From Paradesertivirga sp966210515 (GTDB lineage Bacteria > Bacteroidota > Bacteroidia > Sphingobacteriales > Sphingobacteriaceae): a stretch of 64,000 nucleotides of DNA. Both the position numbers and the translations under genes were made by a program. The notes beneath the pieces were generated by a model. The model saw only the letters and a program-made list of their open reading frames with translations, was not told where the DNA came from and searched no databases. Positions 55,219-64,000 of the stretch are shown in pieces (the first letter of the stretch is position 1; every line of letters begins with the position of its first letter). The DNA lies in contig CBIHLM010000005.1 of assembly GCA_966210515.1 (NCBI GenBank), positions 29,408 through 93,407 of the forward strand. The letters run 5' to 3'.

Positions 55219-55705
55219 GGAATCTGTTGTTTTGACTTAACTGATCGGAGAAGGACGCATTTCTTCGGTTAGACAGTTGAGTGCACCTAATAGGGCAAGT
55301 CTGAAAGTTCAGTACTTGCCCTTCTTTTTTCTCTCAGTTTGTCGCTTATCTGAAAATTAATTGACGCGATTCCGCAGATGTTAAAGACTTGCATTTTTTC
55401 GGGGTCGATCGAGCCATCAATTTTGCCGTATTTGCCGCATTTTTTTATTCCCCGACTAAATACTCATTTAGCAATCATTCGCTTCATAATATCTCGCTGA
55501 TAACAGCTAAATAAATCCGCTAAATAAATTAAACGCATTATCCTCCTTAAGTGCAAGGACTCAGATTTCCTTATAGTAATACTCCATTTTTAGAAATAAA
55601 TTTTTTTTTTCATGAGTATAATGCTTGAATCTAACTGTCTACATAGAAAGTCGATAGACTCTTGTAAACCACTAACTATTGCCGTATAACCTTAAATAAG
55701 TTACT
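55219..55705. other. Intergenic region with terminator and tandem repeat before the giant gene
   Basis: About 487 bases without a gene. Besides the terminator, GCTAAATAAAT occurs twice, at 55506-55516 and 55519-55529, about 180 bases before the next start; no sure promoter was found. Confidence 0.6.
55292..55331 (+). terminator. Strong intrinsic terminator after GH31
   Basis: AGGGCAAGT/ACTTGCCCT plus inner CTGAA/TTCAG with one bulged base, then TCTTTTTT. It ends the GH31 transcript about 75 bases after the stop. Confidence 0.9.
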
Positions 55706-58700
55706 ATGATTAAACCATTACTCCATCATGTTCCGATAAAGAGAAATAAAGGCTTAAGTGCTTTGTTCTTAATCCTCTTTTCTTTTATTATTTCTCAAGC
55801 CTTGCAGGCTCAAACATTTGTCCATCCCGGTATTCCATTTACCAGCAGCGATCTGGATCAACTAAAGGAGAATATCACGAAAGAACCATGGCTTTCAGCT
55901 TACAATGCTTTTAAAAATGATTCCAGATCTAAGCTTAGCTATGGGATGCAGGGGCCACATGCTACGGTAACACGCGCTCCGAACTTAAACAACACCCAGT
56001 GGAAGAGTGATATGCAGGCGATCCACAACCTCACTTTTATGTATGTTTTTACAGGAGATAGTGCTTATGCACGGAAGGCAACCAATATGCTGGATGCCTG
56101 GGCGGTTACCAACACCGTTTGGGGAGGAAATGAAAGTATGCTGGATATCGGTGACTATGCCCAGTATTGGGCTACAGCTGCCGAAATACTCCGCTATACT
56201 TTTCCTGGTTGGACCGCAGCCAATACACAACATGTAGAAAAGTATTTTTCTGAAGTGTTATTCCCGACTTCCTGGGTGCCCTATCCATTACGCGACCAGA
56301 ACAAAGGGGCTATTCAGTTAAAAATAGCTCTGGGCGCAGCGATTTTTTGTAATGATGTCACCCGGTTTAACCAGTCGATTGAAGTGTACAGGATGGATGC
56401 CGGCGGTGGTATGCGCAACTCGCTGCCTAATGGCGAAGTAGGGGATACTGGCCGCGACGACCACTGGCGTGTGCAGGCAGCTGCCCTGGCCTGGTTTGCA
56501 GAAGTTGCCTACAAGCAGAAGGTAGATATGTTTTCCGAGCTGGACAAGCGGGTGTTGGCGATCGGTGAACTGTATCATAAATATGCCTTTGACGGCGCTA
56601 CAATGACATATATTCCCTTTGGAGGTTATGCAAGTTATTGGACCGGCTGGGGAATTCAGCCTGGAGCAAGGGTTGGAGATATGACCAATCTAATTTACAG
56701 CGCTTATAATGTTCGTAAGGGAATACCTACCCCTCATACCGACAGGATGCGGGCTGCTTTAGGTGGCGCAGGTGGTGATTTCTTATATCTGAAATCCTCT
56801 GACACGTCCACGGCCACCGTTTTGCCACAGAAATATTATCCTGCCGATCATGTGCAGCCGGTAAGCAACCTCACCCATATAGATATCGGTAATACAGGAC
56901 TAGCAGGCAGCGCTTCGTTCGATAACGGGATCTGGACACTTAAAGCTGCCGGAACTTCTACGAGTAATGCTTTCAGCTTCAACTTCAAAAAAGTTAGCGG
57001 CGATGCAGGTTTGGTCGTAAAGGTGAACAGTGTGTCCCCTCTTAGCGGAGGTTGCGGCGTTATGTTACGCGAATCGCTGGCACCTGGTTCCCGTTTTTGG
57101 GATGTTTATCTCGGGGCGAACGGCGGTGTAGGGAGGCATTACCAACCCAAAGCACCCTGGTGGTTAAAAATTGAGCGTGTAGACACCAGGATTTTTACGT
57201 ACCATTCTCAAGATGGTGTTCATTGGACCAATATTGGTTGTGCTTATTCTGCAACGGGTTTCCCAACAGATTTGTATGCGGGATTTTATACCATCTCAAA
57301 TAATGCATCGGCGCTGAACTCTGCCACGTTCAGTAATGTGGCCTATAGCCAAACTGCTCCTACCGGTTCTCCGGAGATCAGCAGTGCTACAACAGTTACA
57401 GCTACTATTGGCGAGCCTTTCAGTTACAACATCATTGCAAGTGCCAATCCATCTACTTACGGTGCCACCGGCTTGCCTGCGGGACTTAGTCTGGATGCAG
57501 CTACCGGTATCATATCCGGTACTCCAACCGAATTAGGACAAAGCGAAGTTACCATAGCTGCTACTAATGCCAGCGGCAGCGGTAGTGCAACCCTCATTCT
57601 AAAAGTGATCAATAACGAGGCACCTGCAGCGCCGGATTCGGCTGTAGCAGCAATTGTTAATACAACACAAATTAAACTTACCTGGACGGCTTCAGCGAAC
57701 GCTACCAGTTATTCTGTAAAACGTTCGCAAACAGCGGGAAGTGACTATACGATTATCCAGACAGGGATTACAGGCACCACTTTTACGGATATAGCTCCGG
57801 TACCGGAAGTTAATAACTATTATGTAATTACGGCACTTGCTGGAGATAGAGAAAGCGGCGTTTCAAACGAGGTATTCGCGTCTGTTCCGCCGGGAGTGCC
57901 GACTAAGCCTGTTGTGGTTAACGGTGACCAACAGATTAGCCTTAGCTGGGACGCAGCTTCAGGTGCTAATACCTATAACGTAAAACGCAGCGCATCCATG
58001 GGCGGGCCATATACTACCGTCGCTTCTGTTGCAACGAGCAGTTACACAGATGTTAACCTTACAAATGGAAGTGCTTACTATTATGTAGTGTCTTCCATGG
58101 GCAATACAAAGGAAAGCGCTAATTCGCCGGAAGCGTTTGGTGTACCGGGCTCAAGTTCTGTAATCTGGAGTCCTACGCCTGTTACTGATTCTCTGAATTA
58201 TGCTGCTAACTGGCAGGGAAATGCCCTTCCGGTAAACCCAGCAATTTTAACCTTTGGAGCTTCTACAGATTCTGTTTTAACTAACGATATCACAGGTCTT
58301 GAGGTTTCGAGAATGCTTTTCGATGCTGGTGCAAGTGCCTATACTATTGGCGGTAACAGTATCACCCTGAAAAGTGATGTGGTAAATAATTCAGCAAAAA
58401 CACAAATAATAACTGCTCCGGTGGTTTTAAACGACCAGCTGAATGTGAATACAAATACTGCTACTGTGGTTATTTCGGGCGGTATGACTGGTCCTGGAAG
58501 CCTCTTAAAAACAGGAAGCAGGCTTCTTGTCATTTCAGGAGCAAATACCTACTCGGGTGGGACTACCATTAATGGAACCACTGGTGGTTGGCCTCCTGTA
58601 AATGGTATTGGAATAGCTGGAACCGGAACGGGAACCCAGAGTGTGCCAACCGCTGGCCCATTGGGAACCGGAAAGATCATCATGAACGGAGGTTCATTGT

Positions 58701-61700
58701 ACTCTGAATCGGGCGACGCGACGATTTACAATGATATCGAAGTTACTGCCGGAAAGAGAAGTTACATGTATGAAACCAGCTGGGCTTTAACTCTTAGGGG
58801 AAAGTTGACTGGTACCGGTACGCTTGAACATGATGGCAATACTTATGCAGGCTTGCACCTTTTCGGAGATAACAGCGAGTTTGCCGGTACATTTATATCA
58901 AAATTGCGTAGTGGTAGCCAACGGGTACGTTTCGAAACCCCTCAGTCGGGAAGTGCCAAAGCTCATTGGTTGTTAGATGCCAATGGGGTTGATTGCCACA
59001 GTCTTCAGTTTCAAACAGGTACGCTGCATTTTGGCGGACTTTCGGGAAGAGGATATCTGCGTAACAACGTAGGAGGCTCTCCGGTAATCAGCATCGGCGC
59101 GTTAAATACCAATACATATTTCAGTGGCACCTTTGCCAACTATTTACTTGTGGAAAAAGTAGGTACAGGAACCTTGATGTTTGGCGGGAACCATACTTAT
59201 GGCGGAACAACCACGGTTAAAAAAGGAAAATTCCTGTTAAGCAACAACCCAAGCAGCGGTACTTTTCCTAGCCCGGTTATTGTGGAAGAGGGTGCATTTG
59301 GTGGAACGGGTAAAGGTACCGGTTCAGCTACGATTGGAATAGGAAATGGCCCTGGTGCTGTTTTTGAGCCAGGAAATGACGCTGTAGGTTCGCTTACGAT
59401 AGGTGCACTTACCCTAAAGGCAGATGCTACTTATAAAGCAGAACTTAATTTAGGCACTGCAGTCGGCGATAAAGTTACAACAACAGGTGTAAGTCTGCTT
59501 AACAGCCCGATTTTATCAGTAAGCAGTATTGCGGGTACATTGCCATCAGGAACGGCTTACACGCTAATCGATAATACCGGAACATTACCTATAGCCGGAA
59601 CATTTAAAGATTTACCGGAAATGTCGCTGGTGAGCACCGGTGGTTATGATTTCCGTATTACTTATAAAGGAGGTACAGGTAATGATGTTCAATTATTGGA
59701 CGATCGTACCTTGCCAGTTGTTATTACCAGTGCAGCAGCAGACACTACACTGATTGATAGGCATTTCTCTTACACTATTGCAGGTATTAAGTCGCCAAAC
59801 AGCTTTAATGCTACAGGACTGCCTGCGGGTTTAAGTATTGATACCACATCAGGTATAATATCGGGAACTCCAACAGAGTTTGGTGTTTTTTCTGTGGCCC
59901 TAACAGCTTCAAACGGAACTACAACAGGCACACAAACGTTGCTACTAACCGTACAAAGCACGGTGGTAAGCGGTGTTATCGTCGCATCAGGCGATGCTAA
60001 AAATATTATTGAATGGGATCAGATTCCGAACTTTAGTTATAATGTTAAGCGTTCAACTACTTCAGGGGGAACTTATACTACTATCGGAACTGTTTCGGGT
60101 ACCAAGTTCACTGACGCGAATGTTATTAATGGAAGTACGTATTATTATGTAGTTTCTTCTGTTGATAGCCTGGGTGAAAATCCTAATAGTACTGAAGTGG
60201 CGGCAACACCAACTGTTGGACAAGTTGCTTACCTGAAATTTAACGAAGCAAGCGGAACACGTGGTATCGATGGCTGGGGTGCAAATCACGGCACATTAGC
60301 AGTTACTGCAAGCCGTAGTGTTGGCAGAGAGGGGCAAGCACTTAAACTGGACGGAACCGCTAACTCTTATGCTACGCTTCCAACTGATATAGTGAGTACC
60401 TTATCTGACTATACGATATCCTCATGGATAAAAATGGATGCTTTAGCTAACTGGATGCGTGTATTTGACTTTGGAACGGGAACATCCAAGTACATGTTTT
60501 TATCCGCACAAGCGGGAGCTGCAGGCCAGGTACGTTTTGCAATTAAAAACGGAGGGTCAGAACAGGGTATGACCTATAATTACGCCGTTCCACTTAATAC
60601 CTGGACTCACTTTGCAATTACTCAGTCAGGCAATACCTGCAGTATGTATATTAACGGAGCTTTAGTTTCTTCTAATACCGGCGTTACTATCAAGCCTTCA
60701 ACGATAGGCACTATGAACCAGAATTACCTGGGTAAATCTCAATGGCCTGACCCTATGTTTAAAGGTGCTATTGATGAATTTAAGATTTACAGCAGGGCTT
60801 TAAGTGCATCAGAAATTGCTGCAGGTTATACAAGTCAAACGATCACGCTAAATGCGATTGCCTCAAAATTAATGGGTGACGAGGATTTTGATCCTGCTGC
60901 GACAGTTTCTTCAGGCCTTCCGGTAACTTACACCAGTTCTGATACCACAGTTGCAAAAATTGTAAGTGGTAAAGTACGTATTCTTGCTGCCGGAACTTCC
61001 ACCATTACTGCTTCACAGAATGGAAGTAGTGTTTACTGGCCAGCAACATCACAATCAAAAGTTTTATCGGTTGCCATCACTAACGATACTCAACCGATTA
61101 CGTTAATTGGCAGGCCATTTACGTATACCATTTCTAATAAGCCACTCAGCAATTTTACGGCAACAGGTTTGCCTGCCGGCGTAAGCTTAAATGCCGCAAC
61201 TGGAGTAATATCTGGTACGCCTACTGAGTTTGGTATTTTCCCTGTAACCTTAACCGCCAGCAATGGCAGCAGTACAGGTACGCAAATTATCACCTTAACG
61301 GTACAAAACAGTGTAGTAAGCAATGTTCTGGTTGCCGCAGGTGATGCTAAGAACATAATAGAATGGGATCCTATTCAGAACTTTACATACAATGTTAAGC
61401 GGTCAACTACATCAGGAGGCCCCTATACTACTATCGCGAATGTGAGCACTACTAAGTTCACCGATTCGAATATTAGCAATGGAACTATTTATTACTATGT
61501 AGTTGCTTCGGTGGATAGTGTTGGTGAAAAGTCTTCCAGCGTAGAGGTAGTGGCAAGACCAAATATCGGTCAGTTTACTTACCTGAAATTTGACGAGGCA
61601 AGCGGAATACGCAGCATCGATAGCTGGGGAGCTACTCACGGCACCTTAGCAGCCACAGCAACCCGGAGCGCCGGAAAATACGGAACCTCAATAAAGCTGG

Positions 61701-64000
61701 ATGGCACGGCGAACGCTTATGCTACTCTGCCAACGGGAATAGTAAGTACTTTAAATGACTTTACTATATCCTCATGGGTAAACATGGATGCTAAAGCAAA
61801 CTGGATGAGGGTATTTGACTTTGGGACAGGAACCAGCAAGTATATGTTCTTAACGATCCAGGCCGGAACGGCTAATATTATGCGTTATGCGATTAAAAAT
61901 GGAGGCTCAGAGCAGCAGGTAAGTTATAACTACACTTTACCGCTTAGCACCTGGACTCACTTTGCTATCACCCAATCGGGCAATACATGTAGCATGTACA
62001 TTAACGGAGCTTTAGTTGCCACTAATACCGGCGTTACGATTAAGCCTTCTACCATTGGTAGTACAAACCTGAATTACCTTGGCAAAGCACAGTTTAATGA
62101 TCCGATGTTTAAAGGTTCAATTGATGAATTTAAGATTTCCAACAGGGCTTTAAGCGCTGCTGAGATTGCTGAAAGCATGAGGTCAGAACAAAACATTACG
62201 TTTATTGCTCTTGCTGAAAAAGGGCTTGGTGATGCGGATTTTGATCCTTCAGCTACCACTGCTTCAGGTCTTCCTGTAACGTATACAAGTTCAAATCCTT
62301 CAGTTGCAACTATTGTGGATGGAAAGGTGCATATTTTAGCTACCGGAACCTCAACGATCACAGCATCGCAGGCAGGAAATGCCGATTACACAGCGGCACC
62401 GTCGATAGCACGGGTACTAACGGTTAAAAATGCACAGTCTATCAACTTCCCGGCATTTGCTCAGAAAGTTGTTGGCGATGCAGATTTCGATGCGGCAGCA
62501 ACCGCAAGTTCAGGCCTGACTGTAACTTACAGCAGTTCAAATCCTAATGTCGCAATTATTGTAGATGGGAAGGTGCATATTTTAGCTGCCGGAACTTCAA
62601 CTATTACTGCATTGCAGGCTGGAAATGCCGAATACGTACCGGCAAGTTCAACTCAAATGCTTACGGTAAACAAAAAAGATCAAAGCATCACATTTGCTGC
62701 CCTTGCGCCAAAAACCATTGGCGATGCAGATTTTGATGCAGCAGCAACAGCAAGTTCAGGCTTAGCGGTAGCGTACGTGAGCTCAGATTCTACAGTTGCA
62801 ACAGTTGTTAATGGGCAATTGCATATTACTGGTGCAGGTATCATAACTATCACCGCTTCGCAGGCAGGGAACTCGCAGTATAAGGCAGCGGTTTCTGTCA
62901 CGCAAACGCTTATCGTAAATAGAAAAGAGCAAAGCATCACATTTGCTGCCCTTGCACCAAAAACAACTGGCGATGCAGATTTTGATGCAGCAGCAACAGC
63001 AAGTTCAGGCTTAACGGTAGCATACGAAAGTTCAGATTCTAAAGTAGCAACGATAGTTGATGGTAAAGTCCATCTGGTTGGTGCCGGTACTACCGTCATC
63101 ACGGCTTCACAAGATGGAGATGAAAGCTATGATGCTGCGCCTTCGGTAAGTCAGGAACTAAACGTATTTACCCCTCCAACAGTACTAGCAAAAAATATAG
63201 AAGTAGAATTAAATGCAAGCGGTACTGCTTCAATTATAGCAGCACAGGTGGATAGTGGTTCGATCAGCTATTCAGGAGAATTAAACTTAACAGTAGATCA
63301 AAATTCTTTTGGGTGCTCAAACGTGGGAACTCCGGTTACTGTAACACTTACAGGAACCGACGCCAAAGGTTATTCTAGTTCTGCAACAGCACAAGTAACA
63401 GTTGTTGACCACCAGAAGCCAGTTCTTACTGCTCCGGCGGATCAGTTATTTTGTTTTGCAGGAAGTACTTATACGCTTCCATTGGTGGTTGCTTCAGATA
63501 ATTGCGGTGTGGCTTCCATTACCTACACGGTAAGTGGCGCTACAGAAAGAACTGGATCAGGAGCTGATGCAAGTGGCGTTTTCAATGAAGGTACATCAAC
63601 GGTTAGCTTTATAGTTACCGATGTTCATGGTAATGTGAGTAGTTCGGAAACTGTTGTTACGGTCAATCCCTTATTGAGTTCTGCTATAACGGATGTATAT
63701 GCAATGAATTCATCGACGGATGAGAAGAATACCATTTACCTTGGTTACGGTCCTTCTTCCCTAACTGTAAATGCAACAACAAACGGCGGTACGGCTCCAT
63801 ATATTTATGCATGGAGTACCGGTGCAACTACGCCATCAATCAGTGTAAATGCTGAAGGAACATATACCGTAATCATAACAGATGCGAAGGGATGTCAAAC
63901 AACGTCTTCTATACTTATCCATGTTCAGGATGTTCGTTGCGGAAATAATAACGATAAGGTGATGGTATGTCATAATGGTCAGACCATTTGTGTTGCTTCA
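55706..64000 (+). CDS. Giant exported polysaccharide-lyase-like multidomain surface protein, cut by window edge
   Basis: The frame is open to the last base: at least 2765 residues. Approximate order: signal (1-36); alginate-lyase-type toroid (37-385, with GEVGDTGRDDHWR); beta-sandwich like DUF1349 (392-550); putative Ig (556-635, TGLPAGLSLDAATGIISGTP); two Fn3 (640-812); autotransporter-associated beta-strand repeats (815-1332, NTYSGGTTI, HTYGGTTTV); Ig, Fn3, LamG-like and Ig-like cassette (1335-1792) repeated at 1792-2242; more Ig-like repeats to 2484; HYR-like region (to 2655); SprB-like repeat (about 2679-2732); then a Cys-bearing RCGNNNDKV stretch often found just before a type IX sorting domain. 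Surface display or release by type IX secretion is expected but the C-terminus is not visible. Likely cleaves a uronic-acid-containing glycan. Confidence 0.85.
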   Translation, partial: MIKPLLHHVPIKRNKGLSALFLILFSFIISQALQAQTFVHPGIPFTSSDLDQLKENITKEPWLSAYNAFKNDSRSKLSYGMQGPHATVTRAPNLNNTQWKSDMQAIHNLTFMYVFTGDSAYARKATNMLDAWAVTNTVWGGNESMLDIGDYAQYWATAAEILRYTFPGWTAANTQHVEKYFSEVLFPTSWVPYPLRDQNKGAIQLKIALGAAIFCNDVTRFNQSIEVYRMDAGGGMRNSLPNGEVGDTGRDDHWRVQAAALAWFAEVAYKQKVDMFSELDKRVLAIGELYHKYAFDGATMTYIPFGGYASYWTGWGIQPGARVGDMTNLIYSAYNVRKGIPTPHTDRMRAALGGAGGDFLYLKSSDTSTATVLPQKYYPADHVQPVSNLTHIDIGNTGLAGSASFDNGIWTLKAAGTSTSNAFSFNFKKVSGDAGLVVKVNSVSPLSGGCGVMLRESLAPGSRFWDVYLGANGGVGRHYQPKAPWWLKIERVDTRIFTYHSQDGVHWTNIGCAYSATGFPTDLYAGFYTISNNASALNSATFSNVAYSQTAPTGSPEISSATTVTATIGEPFSYNIIASANPSTYGATGLPAGLSLDAATGIISGTPTELGQSEVTIAATNASGSGSATLILKVINNEAPAAPDSAVAAIVNTTQIKLTWTASANATSYSVKRSQTAGSDYTIIQTGITGTTFTDIAPVPEVNNYYVITALAGDRESGVSNEVFASVPPGVPTKPVVVNGDQQISLSWDAASGANTYNVKRSASMGGPYTTVASVATSSYTDVNLTNGSAYYYVVSSMGNTKESANSPEAFGVPGSSSVIWSPTPVTDSLNYAANWQGNALPVNPAILTFGASTDSVLTNDITGLEVSRMLFDAGASAYTIGGNSITLKSDVVNNSAKTQIITAPVVLNDQLNVNTNTATVVISGGMTGPGSLLKTGSRLLVISGANTYSGGTTINGTTGGWPPVNGIGIAGTGTGTQSVPTAGPLGTGKIIMNGGSLYSESGDATIYNDIEVTAGKRSYMYETSWALTLRGKLTGTGTLEHDGNTYAGLHLFGDNSEFAGTFISKLRSGSQRVRFETPQSGSAKAHWLLDANGVDCHSLQFQTGTLHFGGLSGRGYLRNNVGGSPVISIGALNTNTYFSGTFANYLLVEKVGTGTLMFGGNHTYGGTTTVKKGKFLLSNNPSSGTFPSPVIVEEGAFGGTGKGTGSATIGIGNGPGAVFEPGNDAVGSLTIGALTLKADATYKAELNLGTAVGDKVTTTGVSLLNSPILSVSSIAGTLPSGTAYTLIDNTGTLPIAGTFKDLPEMSLVSTGGYDFRITYKGGTGNDVQLLDDRTLPVVITSAAADTTLIDRHFSYTIAGIKSPNSFNATGLPAGLSIDTTSGIISGTPTEFGVFSVALTASNGTTTGTQTLLLTVQSTVVSGVIVASGDAKNIIEWDQIPNFSYNVKRSTTSGGTYTTIGTVSGTKFTDANVINGSTYYYVVSSVDSLGENPNSTEVAATPTVGQVAYLKFNEASGTRGIDGWGANHGTLAVTASRSVGREGQALKLDGTANSYATLPTDIVSTLSDYTISSWIKMDALANWMRVFDFGTGTSKYMFLSAQAGAAGQVRFAIKNGGSEQGMTYNYAVPLNTWTHFAITQSGNTCSMYINGALVSSNTGVTIKPSTIGTMNQNYLGKSQWPDPMFKGAIDEFKIYSRALSASEIAAGYTSQTITLNAIASKLMGDEDFDPAATVSSGLPVTYTSSDTTVAKIVSGKVRILAAGTSTITASQNGSSVYWPATSQSKVLSVAITNDTQPITLIGRPFTYTISNKPLSNFTATGLPAGVSLNAATGVISGTPTEFGIFPVTLTASNGSSTGTQIITLTVQNSVVSNVLVAAGDAKNIIEWDPIQNFTYNVKRSTTSGGPYTTIANVSTTKFTDSNISNGTIYYYVVASVDSVGEKSSSVEVVARPNIGQFTYLKFDEASGIRSIDSWGATHGTLAATATRSAGKYGTSIKLDGTANAYATLPTGIVSTLNDFTISSWVNMDAKANWMRVFDFGTGTSKYMFLTIQAGTANIMRYAIKNGGSEQQVSYNYTLPLSTWTHFAITQSGNTCSMYINGALVATNTGVTIKPSTIGSTNLNYLGKAQFNDPMFKGSIDEFKISNRALSAAEIAESMRSEQNITFIALAEKGLGDADFDPSATTASGLPVTYTSSNPSVATIVDGKVHILATGTSTITASQAGNADYTAAPSIARVLTVKNAQSINFPAFAQKVVGDADFDAAATASSGLTVTYSSSNPNVAIIVDGKVHILAAGTSTITALQAGNAEYVPASSTQMLTVNKKDQSITFAALAPKTIGDADFDAAATASSGLAVAYVSSDSTVATVVNGQLHITGAGIITITASQAGNSQYKAAVSVTQTLIVNRKEQSITFAALAPKTTGDADFDAAATASSGLTVAYESSDSKVATIVDGKVHLVGAGTTVITASQDGDESYDAAPSVSQELNVFTPPTVLAKNIEVELNASGTASIIAAQVDSGSISYSGELNLTVDQNSFGCSNVGTPVTVTLTGTDAKGYSSSATAQVTVVDHQKPVLTAPADQLFCFAGSTYTLPLVVASDNCGVASITYTVSGATERTGSGADASGVFNEGTSTVSFIVTDVHGNVSSSETVVTVNPLLSSAITDVYAMNSSTDEKNTIYLGYGPSSLTVNATTNGGTAPYIYAWSTGATTPSISVNAEGTYTVIITDAKGCQTTSSILIHVQDVRCGNNNDKVMVCHNGQTICVAS
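59710..62410 (+). repeat. 1350-bp in-frame tandem duplication (Ig + Fn3 + LamG-like + Ig-like cassette)
   Basis: Matching words recur exactly 1350 bases (450 codons) apart, for example AATGTTAAGCG at 60041 and AATGTTAAGCG at 61391, and CTGGACTCACTTTG at 60601 and 61951. The register holds without indels across at least 900 bases. Confidence 0.85.
62190..63155 (+). repeat. Four Ig-like repeats of about 80-83 codons, the last two almost identical
   Basis: Units share ITFxALAxKxxGDADFDxAAT and end in TITASQAGN. The third and fourth copies match almost base for base around 62690-62770 and 62939-63019, 249 bases apart, showing recent duplication. Confidence 0.8.

Noticed and set aside
55506..55529. 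Tandem GCTAAATAAAT as the start of a repeat or CRISPR-like array
   Set aside because: Only two copies 13 bp apart, with no spacers or further units.

Overview
The window comes from a Bacteroidota chromosome, most likely a Sphingobacteriaceae-type (Pedobacter-like) soil or freshwater bacterium. The signs are SusC/SusD pairs, hybrid two-component regulators, an ECF sigma/FecR pair, a Sec-type (clade II) nos cluster, Bacteroidetes -7 boxes (TAnnTTTG) and a giant repeat protein of the kind exported by type IX secretion. No rRNA, tRNA, CRISPR array, insertion sequence or phage gene was seen. The organism assignment is inference from gene content.

Region 1 (1-14430) handles nitric and nitrous oxide. 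It opens with the C-terminal part of a quinol-type nitric oxide reductase. A RIC/ScdA iron-sulfur repair protein and two tandem Rrf2 regulators with an IscR/NsrR-like cysteine set follow. Next is a nos operon: lipoprotein cytochrome c, nosZ, nosB-like, nosL, nosD, nosF, nosY. Three more genes continue it: a small Cys-rich membrane protein, a TonB-dependent receptor and a PepSY-type membrane protein, plausibly a copper supply for NosZ. A DGC-family metal-binding protein lies convergent. Related AAAGATA-N4-TGTCTTT palindromes sit before the RIC gene, (twice) before the nos operon and, as a perfect 30-bp palindrome, before the DGC gene. The nos promoter also has an FNR/CRP-type palindrome centred about 41 bp upstream of the predicted start. 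NO-relieved repression plus low-oxygen activation is the likely logic.

Region 2 (14817-55218) is a large polysaccharide utilisation region that looks aimed at arabinogalactans and galactan side chains. It holds two secreted alpha/beta hydrolases, GH43 exo-galactanase-like enzymes (one plus a tandem pair), two GH53 endo-beta-1,4-galactanases, a GH2 beta-galactosidase, a GH115 alpha-glucuronidase, a frameshifted GH43 and a GH31. It has two SusC/SusD pairs: the first next to a hybrid two-component regulator, the second behind an ECF sigma/FecR pair and with an STN domain on its SusC. A second hybrid regulator precedes GH31. Matching 29-bp direct-repeat elements lie before the hydrolase gene and before the first susC. 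Hairpins preceded by GGTTAGTTT lie after susD or GH genes.

Region 3 (55706-64000) is one open reading frame of at least 2765 codons that runs off the right edge. It encodes an alginate-lyase-like toroid domain followed by many Ig-like, Fn3, autotransporter-associated beta-strand, LamG-like and SprB-like modules, including a 1350-bp internal tandem duplication.
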